A stretch of DNA of 64,000 bases from Planctomycetota bacterium (GTDB lineage Bacteria > Planctomycetota > UBA8742 > UBA2392). Below the pieces are notes generated by a model that made no database searches, was not told the origin of the DNA, and saw nothing but the letters and a program-made list of their open reading frames with translations. The number at the start of each line of letters is the position of its first letter. The stretch's first letter is position 1. The stretch covers positions 682,001 through 746,000 of the forward strand of contig JADKGX010000001.1 in assembly GCA_016722065.1 (NCBI GenBank), in the 5' to 3' direction. The position numbers were made by a program, and so were the translations under genes. Below are positions 17,401 through 25,836 of the stretch, one piece after another.

Positions 17401-17492
17401 ACAAGGGCAGCGAAGCCGTCGATCACCTGGCCGAGGAATTGAACTGGCACCGCAAATCCGCCCGCGAGGCTTTCGAAGCGCTGGTAAGATAG
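14445..17492 (+). CDS. glnE: Glutamine synthetase adenylyltransferase / deadenylyltransferase
   Basis: About 1015 residues. I start at the GTG at 14445, the first good start after the tRNA and its hairpin; a TTG at 14433 is the alternative. The protein has the duplicated nucleotidyltransferase layout: the N-terminal copy has FGKHGAEELNYSSDIDLVF and the C-terminal copy has GMGKLGSGALNYASDLDLVF, each followed by a helical domain with DIEFV. GlnE attaches AMP to glutamine synthetase and removes it according to nitrogen status, under control of PII protein. glnA and glnB are not in the window. Confidence 0.93.
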   Translation: MADVDPRQLDWPFPVQGGGDEDVPDVAEALQKASEGIRQDLRRVSDDKAQLFVDLLARYFDDSPSPADSVAGVERLLHHQPEAAAEFVEKALGNPQAFRRMLIALGHSRSLGRHVCQQGWRALLELQDEDLQQALTPALVAARARDKLAAGQDVLSALRQNHHDLALRVLLREVMLKRPLEEISREISALADGALAVALDWTRQEFKNKRQWEEAANFRVCVLAFGKHGAEELNYSSDIDLVFVFEGDGPRGQSGQQYAVKLAESLIPLLDEVTPDGMVFRVDTRLRPEGKRGRLARSVQGTLDYYYSYGSTWERQALIKARPCAGDVALGAAMLEKLQPWVFRKYLTVEEINQIQSVKSSIEKRTDARAETFLDVKTGFGGIRDIEFVTQFLQLLNGGRMPEVRQRATLSALNALARHGVLRRSEADELADAYRFLRSVEHRLQLWEGHQTHTLPDVARDLSRLGRSLGYSGPRGLDPARQLLTRLKLHTLHCRGLMVRLFAGLFGNAAPQESQLVLDPDLEPAQAAPILARYGFVDASGAFAAIRALATESSENRLYAPRARKYLASMMPALLDFAAQSADPDGTLRNFERIAANLGAKTMLFELIAEDPRALAIFGGIAANSDWLSDMLARRPGLVDEFIDGLQTFSALDRQRLEADLIFRLQSAETPLDALFWQRDVETLRIGLFDISGRTPLPETLRELCVLAEVILQATLYDAVARESARETARDPGAMAGNPRDFLAVIGMGKLGSGALNYASDLDLVFAYQPGALADAALEPAFYTRVVRRVLDTLTTSSERGKLYDIDLRLRPHGNKGALVVTLDELQKYLADGAGFWERIAACRARVLNAQSTAGTRARLVLDSFCYSAGGDATAIRQMRAKLEQSGNAQDLKRAAGGTLDIEFVLAHLQLSHGQRLPALRQPDVFEALLACRDFGLIDARTHDAMAEAYVFLRQCLNRLRLFDGQPVDELPTGEGLKTFARRMGYKGSEAVDHLAEELNWHRKSAREAFEALVR

Positions 17493-17538
17493 CCCGCGCA
17501 CGCGCTTGCGGGGCCGGCAGGGTGCACGACTTTGCCGC

Positions 17539-18303
17539 TCAAGGCACCGTGAACGAAACACCTTCGGCCAGCGCGATGATGCGGCCGTCGGCCAGCTGAA
17601 TGGCGGCGGTCAGAATTTCGCGTTCGCTGCCGGGGAAGCGAAAGTCGGCTTGAATCGGGTTGCCTGCAAGGTCCTTCAGGGTTTCACCAGCAGAAGTTTG
17701 CAGCGCAAGGCGCGAAGTCGTTTCGCTGCGGGCGCGAGACAAACTTAGCTCGCGCAGCGTCACCCCCAGGCGGAAGTCTTCAATGCGCGCAAGCTCAGGC
17801 ACGTGCACAAGGTCGCCGATTTTTTCGCCGGGGCTGTGGGAAAACGCTGAGGTCAGGCGGCGCCCGCCACGAAACACCGTGACGTCAAAGACCGCGCGGT
17901 CCGTGCTGCCACCGCGCAGTGTCATGCGCGCTGTACCGCCAACCAGCACTTCCACGGCACCAGACATCGGGCTGGCTGCCGCGCCGCGCAGCGTGGCAAG
18001 GCGGTACTGATATGTGCGACCCAACTCCACTTTCTCGTCGGTGAAGCCCAGTGTCGCGGATTCAACCCGTGCCAATTCCTCAAAGGCCTCGGCCGTTTTT
18101 TCGCTTCGATAAATCACCACCGTGTCAGGGCGCGGGCGGGCGGGCAGTTGCCAGGCCAGAACCACGCTTTGGCCTGCCGCCATGGACAGCGGTGCCAGGG
18201 GCGCCTGCATGTCGGATTGGGCCTGGCTGCCCGGCGTTGCCGATGCAGACAGGGCCAGCGCAAGTGCCACACCCAGCAATGTGATCAAAGCGCGCGTCGC
18301 CAT
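17539..18303 (-). CDS. Secreted protein with a fibronectin-III-like fold, unknown
   Basis: 254 residues with an N-terminal signal peptide (ALITLLGVALALALSASATP). The first half resembles a fibronectin type III domain: SVVLAWQLPARPRPDTVVIYR, then RTYQYRLATLRG. The remainder is beta-rich with no recognised domain and a C-terminus describing a possible second beta-sandwich. It is convergent with glnE and divergent from mgtE. Role unknown; extracytoplasmic location is the only supported statement. Confidence 0.65.
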   Translation of the reverse strand: MATRALITLLGVALALALSASATPGSQAQSDMQAPLAPLSMAAGQSVVLAWQLPARPRPDTVVIYRSEKTAEAFEELARVESATLGFTDEKVELGRTYQYRLATLRGAAASPMSGAVEVLVGGTARMTLRGGSTDRAVFDVTVFRGGRRLTSAFSHSPGEKIGDLVHVPELARIEDFRLGVTLRELSLSRARSETTSRLALQTSAGETLKDLAGNPIQADFRFPGSEREILTAAIQLADGRIIALAEGVSFTVP

Positions 18304-18373
18304 TGCCTGATTGTGGCTTGTGCAAGCTGGCCCGGGAATGCCAAATCAGGGCCCACCGCTGGCAGGGCAACCA

Positions 18374-19750
18374 ATGACACTGGCCAAGTTAATCGGACCC
18401 GAGATTGCCGAGATGCTGCGCTCGGGCGATGTCAGCGGTTTTCGGTCGCTGTCAGAGGAATTCCACCCGGCCGACGTAGCCGAGATCATTGAAAGCGCGC
18501 CCGAGGAAAAACGCCTGGTTGCGTTTCTGGCCGTCGACCGCAAGAAGCAGCCCCAGGTGTTTGAATACCTGGAGGCCGAAACCCAGGCCCGGCTGCTGAA
18601 TGACTTCAAGCCCGATGTCTTGAGCCACGTGCTGGCCGAACTTTCTGCCGACGTGCGCACCGAACTGCTGCAGGAGCTTCCCGGCCCGGTAGCCCGCAAA
18701 CTGCTGGAAGTGCTGCCGGCAGCCGAACGCAAAGCCACGCTGGCGCTGCTGCAATACCCGCCCGAAAGCGCGGGCCGCACCATGACGCCGGAATTTCTGC
18801 ACGTGCCCGCGGAAGCCACAGCCGCCGATGTGCTGATGAAAGTGCGGCGCTACGCCGACGACGTGGAAACAGTGTACGTGATTTACGTGATTGACGCCGA
18901 ACAGCGCCTGATCGGCACTTTGAGCCTGCGCGATGTCGTGGTGGCCGCGGCCGATGCCAAAGTGCGCACCTTCATGACCGAAAATGTGGTGTTTGCCAAA
19001 ACCACCGACCACCGCGAAGAAGTGCTGAAGAAGCTGCGCGAGTATGACGTGGTGGCCATTCCGGTCGTGGACGCCGAACAACGTCTGGTAGGCATTGTCA
19101 CGTTTGACGACCTGTCTGACATTGCCGAAGAAGAAGCCACCGAGGACATTCTGAAGATGCACGGCGTGGCCACGCAGAACGACGATTATTTCTCGGCCAG
19201 CGTGTTCAAGAAGTATCGCTCGCGCGTGATCTGGCTGATTGCCCTGGTCGTGGTCAGCAGCGGCAGTGTGATGGTGCAGCAGGCCTACAACCCCATCATT
19301 ACACAGCTTTCCCTGCTGGCGGCCTACATCACCATGATCACGGCCACCAGTGGCAACGTGGGCACGCAAAGCGCGGGCATTCTGATTCGTGCCATCAGCA
19401 CCGATGGCATTGACCGCAGGCGGCTGATCGGCATTTTTGCACGCGAACTGCTGGTGGGCGTGGCGCTGAGCACAACCATGTCCGTGCTGGCCGTGACGCT
19501 GGTGTTTGTGCGCGGCGCCGACCCGCAGGCTCTTGGCGGCCATACGGTCGGGGAGGTTGCGCTGGTTGTCGGCGTGGCAATGATGGCAGCCCTGCTTACC
19601 AGCAACGCGCTGGGCGCTGCGATTCCGTTGATCACCCGCGCCTTGAAGGTGGACCCGGCCGTTACCGCCGGGCCGTTCATCACGACGGCAGCCGATATCC
19701 TGACCGTGCTGATTTACTTCAACATTGCGGAGTGGGTTGTACTGCGCTGA
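18374..19750 (+). CDS. mgtE: Magnesium transporter MgtE
   Basis: 458 residues from the ATG at 18374. The MgtE order is complete: an N domain of helical repeats (residues 1-125), two CBS domains (about 130-250; VIYVIDAEQRLIGTLSLRDV and VVDAEQRLVGIVTFDDL), then a five-helix membrane channel with the conserved ATSGNVGTQSAG loop and a second conserved segment (DPAVTAGPFITTAAD). It is a Mg2+ channel gated by intracellular Mg2+ binding at the N and CBS domains. An ATG 36 bases upstream is possible but would add residues not expected for the family. Confidence 0.93.
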   Translation: MTLAKLIGPEIAEMLRSGDVSGFRSLSEEFHPADVAEIIESAPEEKRLVAFLAVDRKKQPQVFEYLEAETQARLLNDFKPDVLSHVLAELSADVRTELLQELPGPVARKLLEVLPAAERKATLALLQYPPESAGRTMTPEFLHVPAEATAADVLMKVRRYADDVETVYVIYVIDAEQRLIGTLSLRDVVVAAADAKVRTFMTENVVFAKTTDHREEVLKKLREYDVVAIPVVDAEQRLVGIVTFDDLSDIAEEEATEDILKMHGVATQNDDYFSASVFKKYRSRVIWLIALVVVSSGSVMVQQAYNPIITQLSLLAAYITMITATSGNVGTQSAGILIRAISTDGIDRRRLIGIFARELLVGVALSTTMSVLAVTLVFVRGADPQALGGHTVGEVALVVGVAMMAALLTSNALGAAIPLITRALKVDPAVTAGPFITTAADILTVLIYFNIAEWVVLR

Positions 19751-19778
19751 AAAACCTGTGGCGGGCGCACACTGAAGG

Positions 19779-21467
19779 CTACTTCAGGTTGATCTGCAGA
19801 CGCACCTTGACCGGCGCGGTTTTGGGGGCCGGTGCTGCACCGGGTTCGGACGGTGGAGTGGGCGTCGCACCCGACAAGCGCACTTTCACTTCATCGGGCA
19901 GTGAATCACGCACTGTTTCCGCGGTCTTGGCCAGGTCGGTGTTGGGCGCTACCTGGGATTTGAGAGCCTCCGGCACTTGCAAAGCCCCGTACTCCTGGCG
20001 CTGGGCCAGGCGCTGCAGCGCTGCGACCAACTCCGCGACCTTGGTCTCGTCCAGTTCCACGACCACGCTTTCAACAGTCTGGTCGGCCGCCAGTTGATCC
20101 ATCAGGCTGGCGTCGCCATACAGGGCAGCAATGCGCAGAATGTCGGTCTGGGCCGAAAGCACGCGCCCCAGTTGCGGTGAAAGTTCTACGACGCTGGTGG
20201 TCAGTTCGCGCTTGCCGTCGTTGCCGGATTCCTGGCCTTCAGTACTCGGCAATGGCTTGGTGGCGGCTTTTTCTCTTTCGATGGCGCCGCGATCATCCTG
20301 GGCGTTGCCGGGTTGCGGGCTTGCTGGCTTGTTGGGCGCCGGGCCAGTGCCGTCTGCCTGGCTGCGATCCGCCGGGTCGTCGCCATGGCTTTCGGGCCTG
20401 GCTTCGTTCTTGGCTTCTTCGTTGTCGCGTTCCGTGTTTTTGCGGTCGTCTTCCAGTTTGCTTCCGACCTTGCGATCAAGCCCGGGTCGGTCCTGGGACG
20501 AGCCGCCGCCTGCCCCGCCGGTGGAGCCACCCGTCGCACCCTTGTTGGCACCAGACTCGGCTTGGCCGGTCTTGGAGGAATCTTTGCCTTCCTGGCCTTT
20601 TTCGCCATCTTCAGCCAGGTCTTTCTTGGACTTGGCAGCTTCCTTTTTCAGGGCGTCGGCTGATTCCGGCGTCGTGCCGCTCTTGGCGGGCAGCTCAACG
20701 CGGCCCTCTGGCTCGCGTGTTTCAGCGGGGTTGGGCACCGCATTTCCGTTGCGGGTGCGGCGGAAGTCGTCACTCACCCTGCCTGCAATCGGTGGTTCCT
20801 TCGACGGGCTGTCCTCGTTGGTTTCGTCGTTGGCGTCTTTGTCCAGCTTTTCGGCGTTGTCCTGCGCCATGCGCAGGGCGTTCTTGCGCGAGGCCTCGGT
20901 TTCTTCACCGGCTTTCTCGCCGGCCTGTTCGTCAGCCCGGTCCAGCGCCTTGCCACTTTCGGGGGTCTTGTCTGCACCCCAATGCCCGTCGCTGCCCGTG
21001 CTGGAATCTGGATGGTTTGCCGTGTTGGAAAGCCGGGTGCGGGCAATATCGGCCGGGGAAGCTGTGTCGTTCGATGGCAGCAATGCCGGGCCGAAAAACA
21101 CACCCAGCGTTACCACCACTGCAGCGGCCAACGCCAACATCGGCGTGCGCCAACTGGCTGATGGCATGGCAATCACTTTACCGTCGCGCGAGGCCGTGGG
21201 ACGGCTGATGTCGTCAAAGTCTTCATCCAGCGCTGCCAGCACCCGGCCCTTGAAACCCACCGGCGCCTTGGCCACACCGTGGCGTCCTACCAGCACACGG
21301 GTGGCACGCAGGGAATCCAGATAGGCGCGTGCAGCCGGCTGTTGCAGCAGTGCCTGCACCCTGGCGTGCTCCGCCTGTGTCAGGTCGCCGTCCCGGGCAT
21401 CAATCGACGCCGAGAGCAGAATCTGCTCCTCGATCGTCAACGGCTGGTTTTCGGCGTGCATGCTCAT
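19779..21467 (-). CDS. Anti-sigma-like single-span membrane protein A
   Basis: 562 residues. A helical cytoplasmic N-terminus (ILLSASIDARDGDLTQAEHARVQALL) resembles anti-sigma or zf-HC2-like domains without the zinc ligands. Next come the motif RVLAALDEDFDDISRPTA (residues 75-92), one membrane span (about 109-131), a roughly 300-residue low-complexity Glu/Lys/Gly/Ser/Asp-rich linker, and a C-terminal domain (residues about 440-510). It is a paralogue of the next gene, sharing the pre-membrane motif and the end domain (YGDASL...; LAQRQEYGALQVPE). I start at the ATG at 21467, preceded by GAAGG. Function unknown; envelope signalling is inferred from the layout. Confidence 0.7.
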   Translation of the reverse strand: MSMHAENQPLTIEEQILLSASIDARDGDLTQAEHARVQALLQQPAARAYLDSLRATRVLVGRHGVAKAPVGFKGRVLAALDEDFDDISRPTASRDGKVIAMPSASWRTPMLALAAAVVVTLGVFFGPALLPSNDTASPADIARTRLSNTANHPDSSTGSDGHWGADKTPESGKALDRADEQAGEKAGEETEASRKNALRMAQDNAEKLDKDANDETNEDSPSKEPPIAGRVSDDFRRTRNGNAVPNPAETREPEGRVELPAKSGTTPESADALKKEAAKSKKDLAEDGEKGQEGKDSSKTGQAESGANKGATGGSTGGAGGGSSQDRPGLDRKVGSKLEDDRKNTERDNEEAKNEARPESHGDDPADRSQADGTGPAPNKPASPQPGNAQDDRGAIEREKAATKPLPSTEGQESGNDGKRELTTSVVELSPQLGRVLSAQTDILRIAALYGDASLMDQLAADQTVESVVVELDETKVAELVAALQRLAQRQEYGALQVPEALKSQVAPNTDLAKTAETVRDSLPDEVKVRLSGATPTPPSEPGAAPAPKTAPVKVRLQINLK

Positions 21468-21585
21468 TGCTGTAAGCCTTCTATCGGGCTGAAATGAACC
21501 CGTCATACCTGAAACGCATTGTGCCGGGTTTGAGTTCCTGAAGCTTGGGCAAGAATGGTGTGCTGCCCAGCGGACCTTGGCCGAA

Positions 21586-22824
21586 TCACTGTAACCGCAG
21601 TACCAGCTTGATCTTACGCGAGTCCTTGTTGTTTTGCGCGGCGCTGGCTGCGGCTTCCAACTTCTTGCGGTTGCGGGTTGATTCGTCCAGCCTGTTCATT
21701 GCGTCTGTCTTTTCTGCGCCAGCAGATTGCTTGCGCAGTTGATCGGTTTGAATCGTGGGCGGCAAGTAGCCGCGCACGGAATGGGCGTTGTCGTCGGCCT
21801 GTTCCTCGTTGGCTTGATCGCCTGTGCGGGTGTCGCGGCCGGCCAGGTCGCGGCGAACTTCGGCCAATTCTGCCACCAGGCGCTGTGTGTCGTCCACGGG
21901 CTGTTCCAAGTCCTCGGGCACGGCCAGGCTTCCGTACTGCTGTTCATCCGAAAGTTTGCGCACAGCCGCCAGCAGATCCGCCAGAGAGTCCTGCGAAACT
22001 TCGATTTCAAGGCCGTCAAAGATCGCAAAGTCGTTGTCGACGGCTGCGGCACTGCCTTCATTGTTGACTAACCTGGCGTCGGCGTACATGCAGGCCACTA
22101 CCAACAGGTCGTTGTAGGCCTGCAAGGTGTTGGCGCCGCTGTTGCGGTCGAGTTCCAGGCTCAATTGGTGTGACTGGCCGTTGGCGCGGTCCATGTTCAG
22201 CACGGTCACACCTTGTCCATCGTGGTTGCGACGAGTGTCATCGTCGTTGCCCCAGGTCCCGCCACTGTGGCTCGGCGGTGGCAGTTGAATCTCGCCACCC
22301 GGGCCACGCTTGACGGGGTCGCCCGGCAGTTTGCTGTCGGTACCGTCAGGCTTTTCCTTCAGGTTCCTGGGCGGAAGTTCGGGCGTTGGCCGCAGCACGG
22401 GTCTCGACGCGGTGTCTGCCGAAGGTTCGCGGGGCGTTTCCTTGCCCTGGGGAGCCTTGGCTACTTCACCGACTGCGACCGGACCTTGCGGCAGGCTGGT
22501 CGCCACGTAGTAAACGCCCAGTGCCAGCAGCAATCCTGCGGCCAAAGCTATGGCCGCACGCCGCAGTGGAATCAGTGTTGCCGTGGGGCGGCTGATGTCG
22601 TCAAAGTCTTCATCCAGCGTGGCCAGCACGCGCGCCTTGAGAAACCCCGGTGCCTTGGCCGCACCCTGCTGCCGTACCAGCGCCTGCAACGCACGGGTGG
22701 TCTGCACCCACTGCGCAGCCGCAGGCTCTTGGGCCAGTGTGGCCGCGGCCTCGGCCTCTGCGGCCGTGGTCTGGCCGTCGATCCAGGCCGTGAGCAATTC
22801 CTGTTGTGCTTGTGTCAGGGGCAT
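21586..22824 (-). CDS. Anti-sigma-like single-span membrane protein B
   Basis: 412 residues from the ATG at 22824; a GTG at 22860 is an alternative and neither start has a good ribosome-binding site. It has an N-terminal helical region (LLTAWIDGQTTAAEAEAAATL), the motif RVLATLDEDFDDISRPTA (residues 65-82), one membrane span (about 89-109), a Pro/Gly/Glu-rich linker, and an extracytoplasmic domain with YADARLVNNEG and SDEQQYGSLAVPEDLE. It is the tandem paralogue of protein A with a much shorter linker. The C-terminus ends in a basic beta-like strand (KIKLVLRLQ), matching VKVRLQINLK of protein A. Confidence 0.7.
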   Translation of the reverse strand: MPLTQAQQELLTAWIDGQTTAAEAEAAATLAQEPAAAQWVQTTRALQALVRQQGAAKAPGFLKARVLATLDEDFDDISRPTATLIPLRRAAIALAAGLLLALGVYYVATSLPQGPVAVGEVAKAPQGKETPREPSADTASRPVLRPTPELPPRNLKEKPDGTDSKLPGDPVKRGPGGEIQLPPPSHSGGTWGNDDDTRRNHDGQGVTVLNMDRANGQSHQLSLELDRNSGANTLQAYNDLLVVACMYADARLVNNEGSAAAVDNDFAIFDGLEIEVSQDSLADLLAAVRKLSDEQQYGSLAVPEDLEQPVDDTQRLVAELAEVRRDLAGRDTRTGDQANEEQADDNAHSVRGYLPPTIQTDQLRKQSAGAEKTDAMNRLDESTRNRKKLEAAASAAQNNKDSRKIKLVLRLQ

Positions 22825-22910
22825 CGTGGCGGTCCGTTGTGGAAGCGTTTCCTGCTGCACTCAAGACGCAAGGGGCCGGGCCGCAGTTCCCGACATTGAT
22901 TCCAGCCAGG

Positions 22911-23732
22911 CTATTTGCTGGTGGCGTCAGTGACGGGCGCCCAGCGCGCACTGGGCGGCGCCGACAGCAACTCCTGGCAGCGACGCGACAGCCATTGTGC
23001 CGGGCCGTCCTCAGGTGCCAGCACCAGCAGTTGCGCAAGCTGGTCCAGTGCCGGCGCAAACTCGCCCTTGCGGTAAAGCTGCAGGGCCTGGGCGTACAGG
23101 TGCATGGATTCGGCCCGCGCGGGCTGGTCGGTGGGCACAATGGGCTCAAAGATTCGCACAGGTTCGGTCTTGCCGACCACGCGAATCTGGTCGATTTCGC
23201 GGAATGCAAAACCGGAACCAGCCAATTCCGCCGTGCGCGCATCGACCAGAATCTCCGTGCCGTAGACCTTGTTGGCGCCTTCCAGGCGGCTGGCCAGGTT
23301 CACGCTGTCGCCAATGATGGTGAAATTCTTCTTGGTCTCGGTGCCAATGTTGCCCACTACAACCTGGCCCGTGGCAATGCCGATGCGCTGGTAAAACAGC
23401 GGCTTGCCCGCCTGCTGCCACTGCTGGCGCAGCAATGCCCCGGCCTGCTGGCAGGCCAGCGCGGCTTCAACGGACCGCTGGGCAAAATCGTCGCTCGCGA
23501 CAAAGGGCTTGCCCCAAAAAGCCATGATCCCGTCGCCGATGAATTTGTCGACGTAGCCGCGGGTGTCGCGCAGTTTGTGCCCCAGCGCCGCAAAGTATTC
23601 GTTCAACTGCGCCGTCAATTCTTCGGCGCTCATTTTTTCGGCGATGCTGGTGAAGCCCTTCACGTCGCTGAAAAAGATGCTGCCTTCTTCGCGCGTGCTG
23701 GCTTTGCCCATCAGTTCTGGCTTATCCAGCAC
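22911..23732 (-). CDS. Class III nucleotide cyclase, catalytic part (frameshifted from sensor part)
   Basis: Catalytic domain of a class III adenylate/guanylate cyclase. It contains FFSDVKGFTSIAEKMS and DKFIGDGIMAFWGKP (the two metal aspartates), RIGIATGQVVVGNIG, and FTIIGDSVNLASRLEGANKV with the transition-state Asn and Arg. The Lys of DKFIGD and Thr of NFTIIGD fit an ATP-using enzyme. A TPR-like tail follows (LYRKGEFAPALDQLAQL). The GTG at 23732 is only the first codon open in this frame; the sequence is continuous in homology with the upstream sensor frame, from which it is separated by one base. Two genes is unlikely. Either a frameshift mutation, a programmed slip, or a sequencing error joins or splits them. 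Confidence 0.85.
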   Translation of the reverse strand: MLDKPELMGKASTREEGSIFFSDVKGFTSIAEKMSAEELTAQLNEYFAALGHKLRDTRGYVDKFIGDGIMAFWGKPFVASDDFAQRSVEAALACQQAGALLRQQWQQAGKPLFYQRIGIATGQVVVGNIGTETKKNFTIIGDSVNLASRLEGANKVYGTEILVDARTAELAGSGFAFREIDQIRVVGKTEPVRIFEPIVPTDQPARAESMHLYAQALQLYRKGEFAPALDQLAQLLVLAPEDGPAQWLSRRCQELLSAPPSARWAPVTDATSK

Positions 23733-24979
23733 GTTTTGGCCAGCGTGTCGTGCGTGTACATTCCCAGGGCTTTCAGGCCGGTCGTCATGTCATTGAAGGC
23801 CTTGCCCAGTGCCGAGATTTCGTCGTGGCCCCGGGCGTCGACGCGGGTATCGAACTTGCCCTGGCGCACTTGCGTGGTGGCTGCCTGCAGCCGGCGAATG
23901 CGGCGAATCACGCTATAGGCCGTCAGGTATGCCAGCAGCGAAGCCAGCACACCCAGGCTTACACCCAGCCACGAGATATCCTGGCGCAGGCGCCGCAGTG
24001 GCACCAGTTCATGGTCCAGACTCTTGAACGGAATGAAGCCAGGGCGGTCAGCCAGGTCCAGGGGTGCCTGGGCAAAGGGAACGCGCAGCCCCAGAAAGCG
24101 TTCGCCGGTTTCTCCAAGCCCGAACTCAAACAGCTCGTCGCTGGTGCCTTGGGATTGCGCATACACACGCTCCATGCTGTCGCGGTCGTCGTAAGTGGAG
24201 GCCGTGGGTGCCGCGCCGGTGTAGACCAGCTTGTAGATCGTGGCGATATCCTGTCCGGAATCGTTGCCGTCGCCCGATCCGGAAACCTGAAAGTTGTCCC
24301 GCAGCCAGGTTGAATCCAGTTCCACCAGCGCCGCCGCAACGCCGATCACCGTGAACTCCTGAAGGCTGTCATACAGCGGGGCAAACACCACCAGGTACAC
24401 GCGCGTGTCAATGCTCATGACCAGCGATGTCGCGGGCGCGGGCCCTGCTTTGCCGGACTTTCGCAGCGCATTGGAGGTCTGATCGGCTTGCGTAAAGGCC
24501 GCCGCCATGCGTTTGTTCAGTTCGGCGTCGGCAATCAGTTTGTCGCGGCCCTGGGCGTCCAGCGCAAAGGACTCGCGCTTGTGCATGCCTACAATCGAAA
24601 GATCGACGCCTTTGTGCAGCACAATCGCGCCACGGTCTTCTGCCGTAAACGTGTCAATGCCGGCCAGGGCAACATCGGCCTGGCTGGCGTTGGCCCATTC
24701 GCGTGTAAAGGTGCTGAAGTTGCCGGCCAGCGGCACTGTGTCTTCACGAATCAGGCGCACCAGTTCACTGCTTTGGGAAGCGAACTTCAGTGTGGCGCCC
24801 ACCACGGTAACCCGGGCATCCAGCACTGCGTTCAGGTTGCGGGCGTCGGCGCGCAGTTGCTGGTTAATGCGGGCGCGTTCCGCTTGTTCGTAACCCTGGC
24901 CCGCACGGTACACCAGCACGCCAGTGACCAGCGAGACCAGGACAATCGCGGCAATCAGGGCCTTGTAGCGAAGACTCAT
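23711..24979 (-). CDS. Membrane sensor part of class III cyclase (dCache/CHASE-like + HAMP)
   Basis: 422 residues in this frame. There is an N-terminal membrane helix (KALIAAIVLVSLVTGVLVY), a periplasmic sensor of about 300 residues (CHASE4/dCache-like in size and position), a second span (LGVSLGVLASLLAYLTAYSV), and a HAMP domain (IRRIRRLQAATTQVRQGKFD, ending FNDMT). The frame then ends in a non-homologous tail (TCWISQN) after THDTLAK. One extra A would continue as LAKNVLDKPELMGK straight into the catalytic frame, which is the normal HAMP-to-cyclase junction. The complete protein would be about 690 residues and inner-membrane anchored. Confidence 0.85.
   Translation of the reverse strand: MSLRYKALIAAIVLVSLVTGVLVYRAGQGYEQAERARINQQLRADARNLNAVLDARVTVVGATLKFASQSSELVRLIREDTVPLAGNFSTFTREWANASQADVALAGIDTFTAEDRGAIVLHKGVDLSIVGMHKRESFALDAQGRDKLIADAELNKRMAAAFTQADQTSNALRKSGKAGPAPATSLVMSIDTRVYLVVFAPLYDSLQEFTVIGVAAALVELDSTWLRDNFQVSGSGDGNDSGQDIATIYKLVYTGAAPTASTYDDRDSMERVYAQSQGTSDELFEFGLGETGERFLGLRVPFAQAPLDLADRPGFIPFKSLDHELVPLRRLRQDISWLGVSLGVLASLLAYLTAYSVIRRIRRLQAATTQVRQGKFDTRVDARGHDEISALGKAFNDMTTGLKALGMYTHDTLAKTCWISQN
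23734..23737 (-). other. Frameshift site in an A4 run (T4 on plus strand)
   Basis: The minus strand reads GCCAAAACGTGCTGG. Five A's instead of four would restore LAKNVLDKP and fuse sensor and catalytic frames. A -1 ribosomal slip on CAAAAC would give the same product. Confidence 0.85.
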
Positions 24980-25004
24980 CCGGTTGCGTCGATTCGATCG
25001 GCCA

Positions 25005-25796
25005 CTAGCGGCCGGCCTTGGGCAGAGCGTTTACGGTCAATTCGGCTGTCACCTGGGCGCGCTGGCCGCCCGACACCTGCACATGGTTGCGCACCACAGG
25101 CAGGCGCGGGGCATAGACACTGACTTCATAGTCACCCGGTTGCAGGCTTCCAAAAAACGCCTGCTGTTCGCTGGTTCCGCACCACAGCTCACCTTCCAGC
25201 GTGACAAACACGCGACAAGCGGCGGATTCCTCCTGGTCGCAGGTGACATCATGGATACCACGACCCAGCTTGATGCTGCCTTCTTTGCCGGCTTCCAGGT
25301 GAAGCGTGGCAAAGGTCCCGGCCTCGCCGTCAAAGAACAGGTCAACGGCCGTCTGGCGTTCGTTGCGCACAGTCAGCGCCATCGTCGCGCCATGGTTGAC
25401 GCAGCACTGCACGTGGTCAAAGCCCTTCTTGCCCAGCGTCAGCACAGAACCGGTGGCTTGCACTCCCGGCGCGGGCGGGTGAACGGGGCTGCCGTTTGCG
25501 GTTTCCAGCAGCACCACCACATCGGGCAGGCGGTCATAGCGCACACGCTCAAAGTTCTTGCCCTGTTCAATGCTTTCGACGCTGGTCGAGTAATCATCGC
25601 GAACCGTGTCGCGCTTGGGGCCCTTCACGCCCTGCCTGGGTACGCCCTTGAGGTTGACCAACACCTGGCCTTCGCCTGGTTGCGGGTCGGGATAGCTTGG
25701 CGTGCTGGCACAGCCAGAAAGCATGGCCGCAACCAGCACGGCGACAGTGGCCAGTCGGAAGCTTGCACGCGTGATGGGCAAAGGTTGGTTGGACAT
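25005..25796 (-). CDS. Lipoprotein of unknown function
   Basis: 263 residues with a lipoprotein signal (FRLATVAVLVAAMLSGC). The middle resembles a beta-sandwich or cupredoxin-like fold: QATGSVLTLGKKGFDHVQCC, then VNHGATMALTVRNER. The C-terminal third (LQPGDYEVSVYAPRLPVVRN) looks like a carboxypeptidase-regulatory/PEGA-type domain. It lies 40 bases downstream of the cupredoxin-like gene and 25 bases upstream of the cyclase, so the three are probably one transcript. The shared theme of His/Cys near GFDHVQCCVNHG could indicate metal binding, but this is speculative. Confidence 0.65.
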   Translation of the reverse strand: MSNQPLPITRASFRLATVAVLVAAMLSGCASTPSYPDPQPGEGQVLVNLKGVPRQGVKGPKRDTVRDDYSTSVESIEQGKNFERVRYDRLPDVVVLLETANGSPVHPPAPGVQATGSVLTLGKKGFDHVQCCVNHGATMALTVRNERQTAVDLFFDGEAGTFATLHLEAGKEGSIKLGRGIHDVTCDQEESAACRVFVTLEGELWCGTSEQQAFFGSLQPGDYEVSVYAPRLPVVRNHVQVSGGQRAQVTAELTVNALPKAGR

Positions 25797-25836
25797 GGGT
25801 GCGGGTTCCTGGCGGTGATGACTTTGCAGAACGCCT

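Noticed and set aside
19772..19787. CTGAAG/CTTCAG hairpin at the end of mgtE.
   Set aside because: The 6-bp stem is AT/GC mixed, overlaps the stop codon of the opposing gene and has no T-run.
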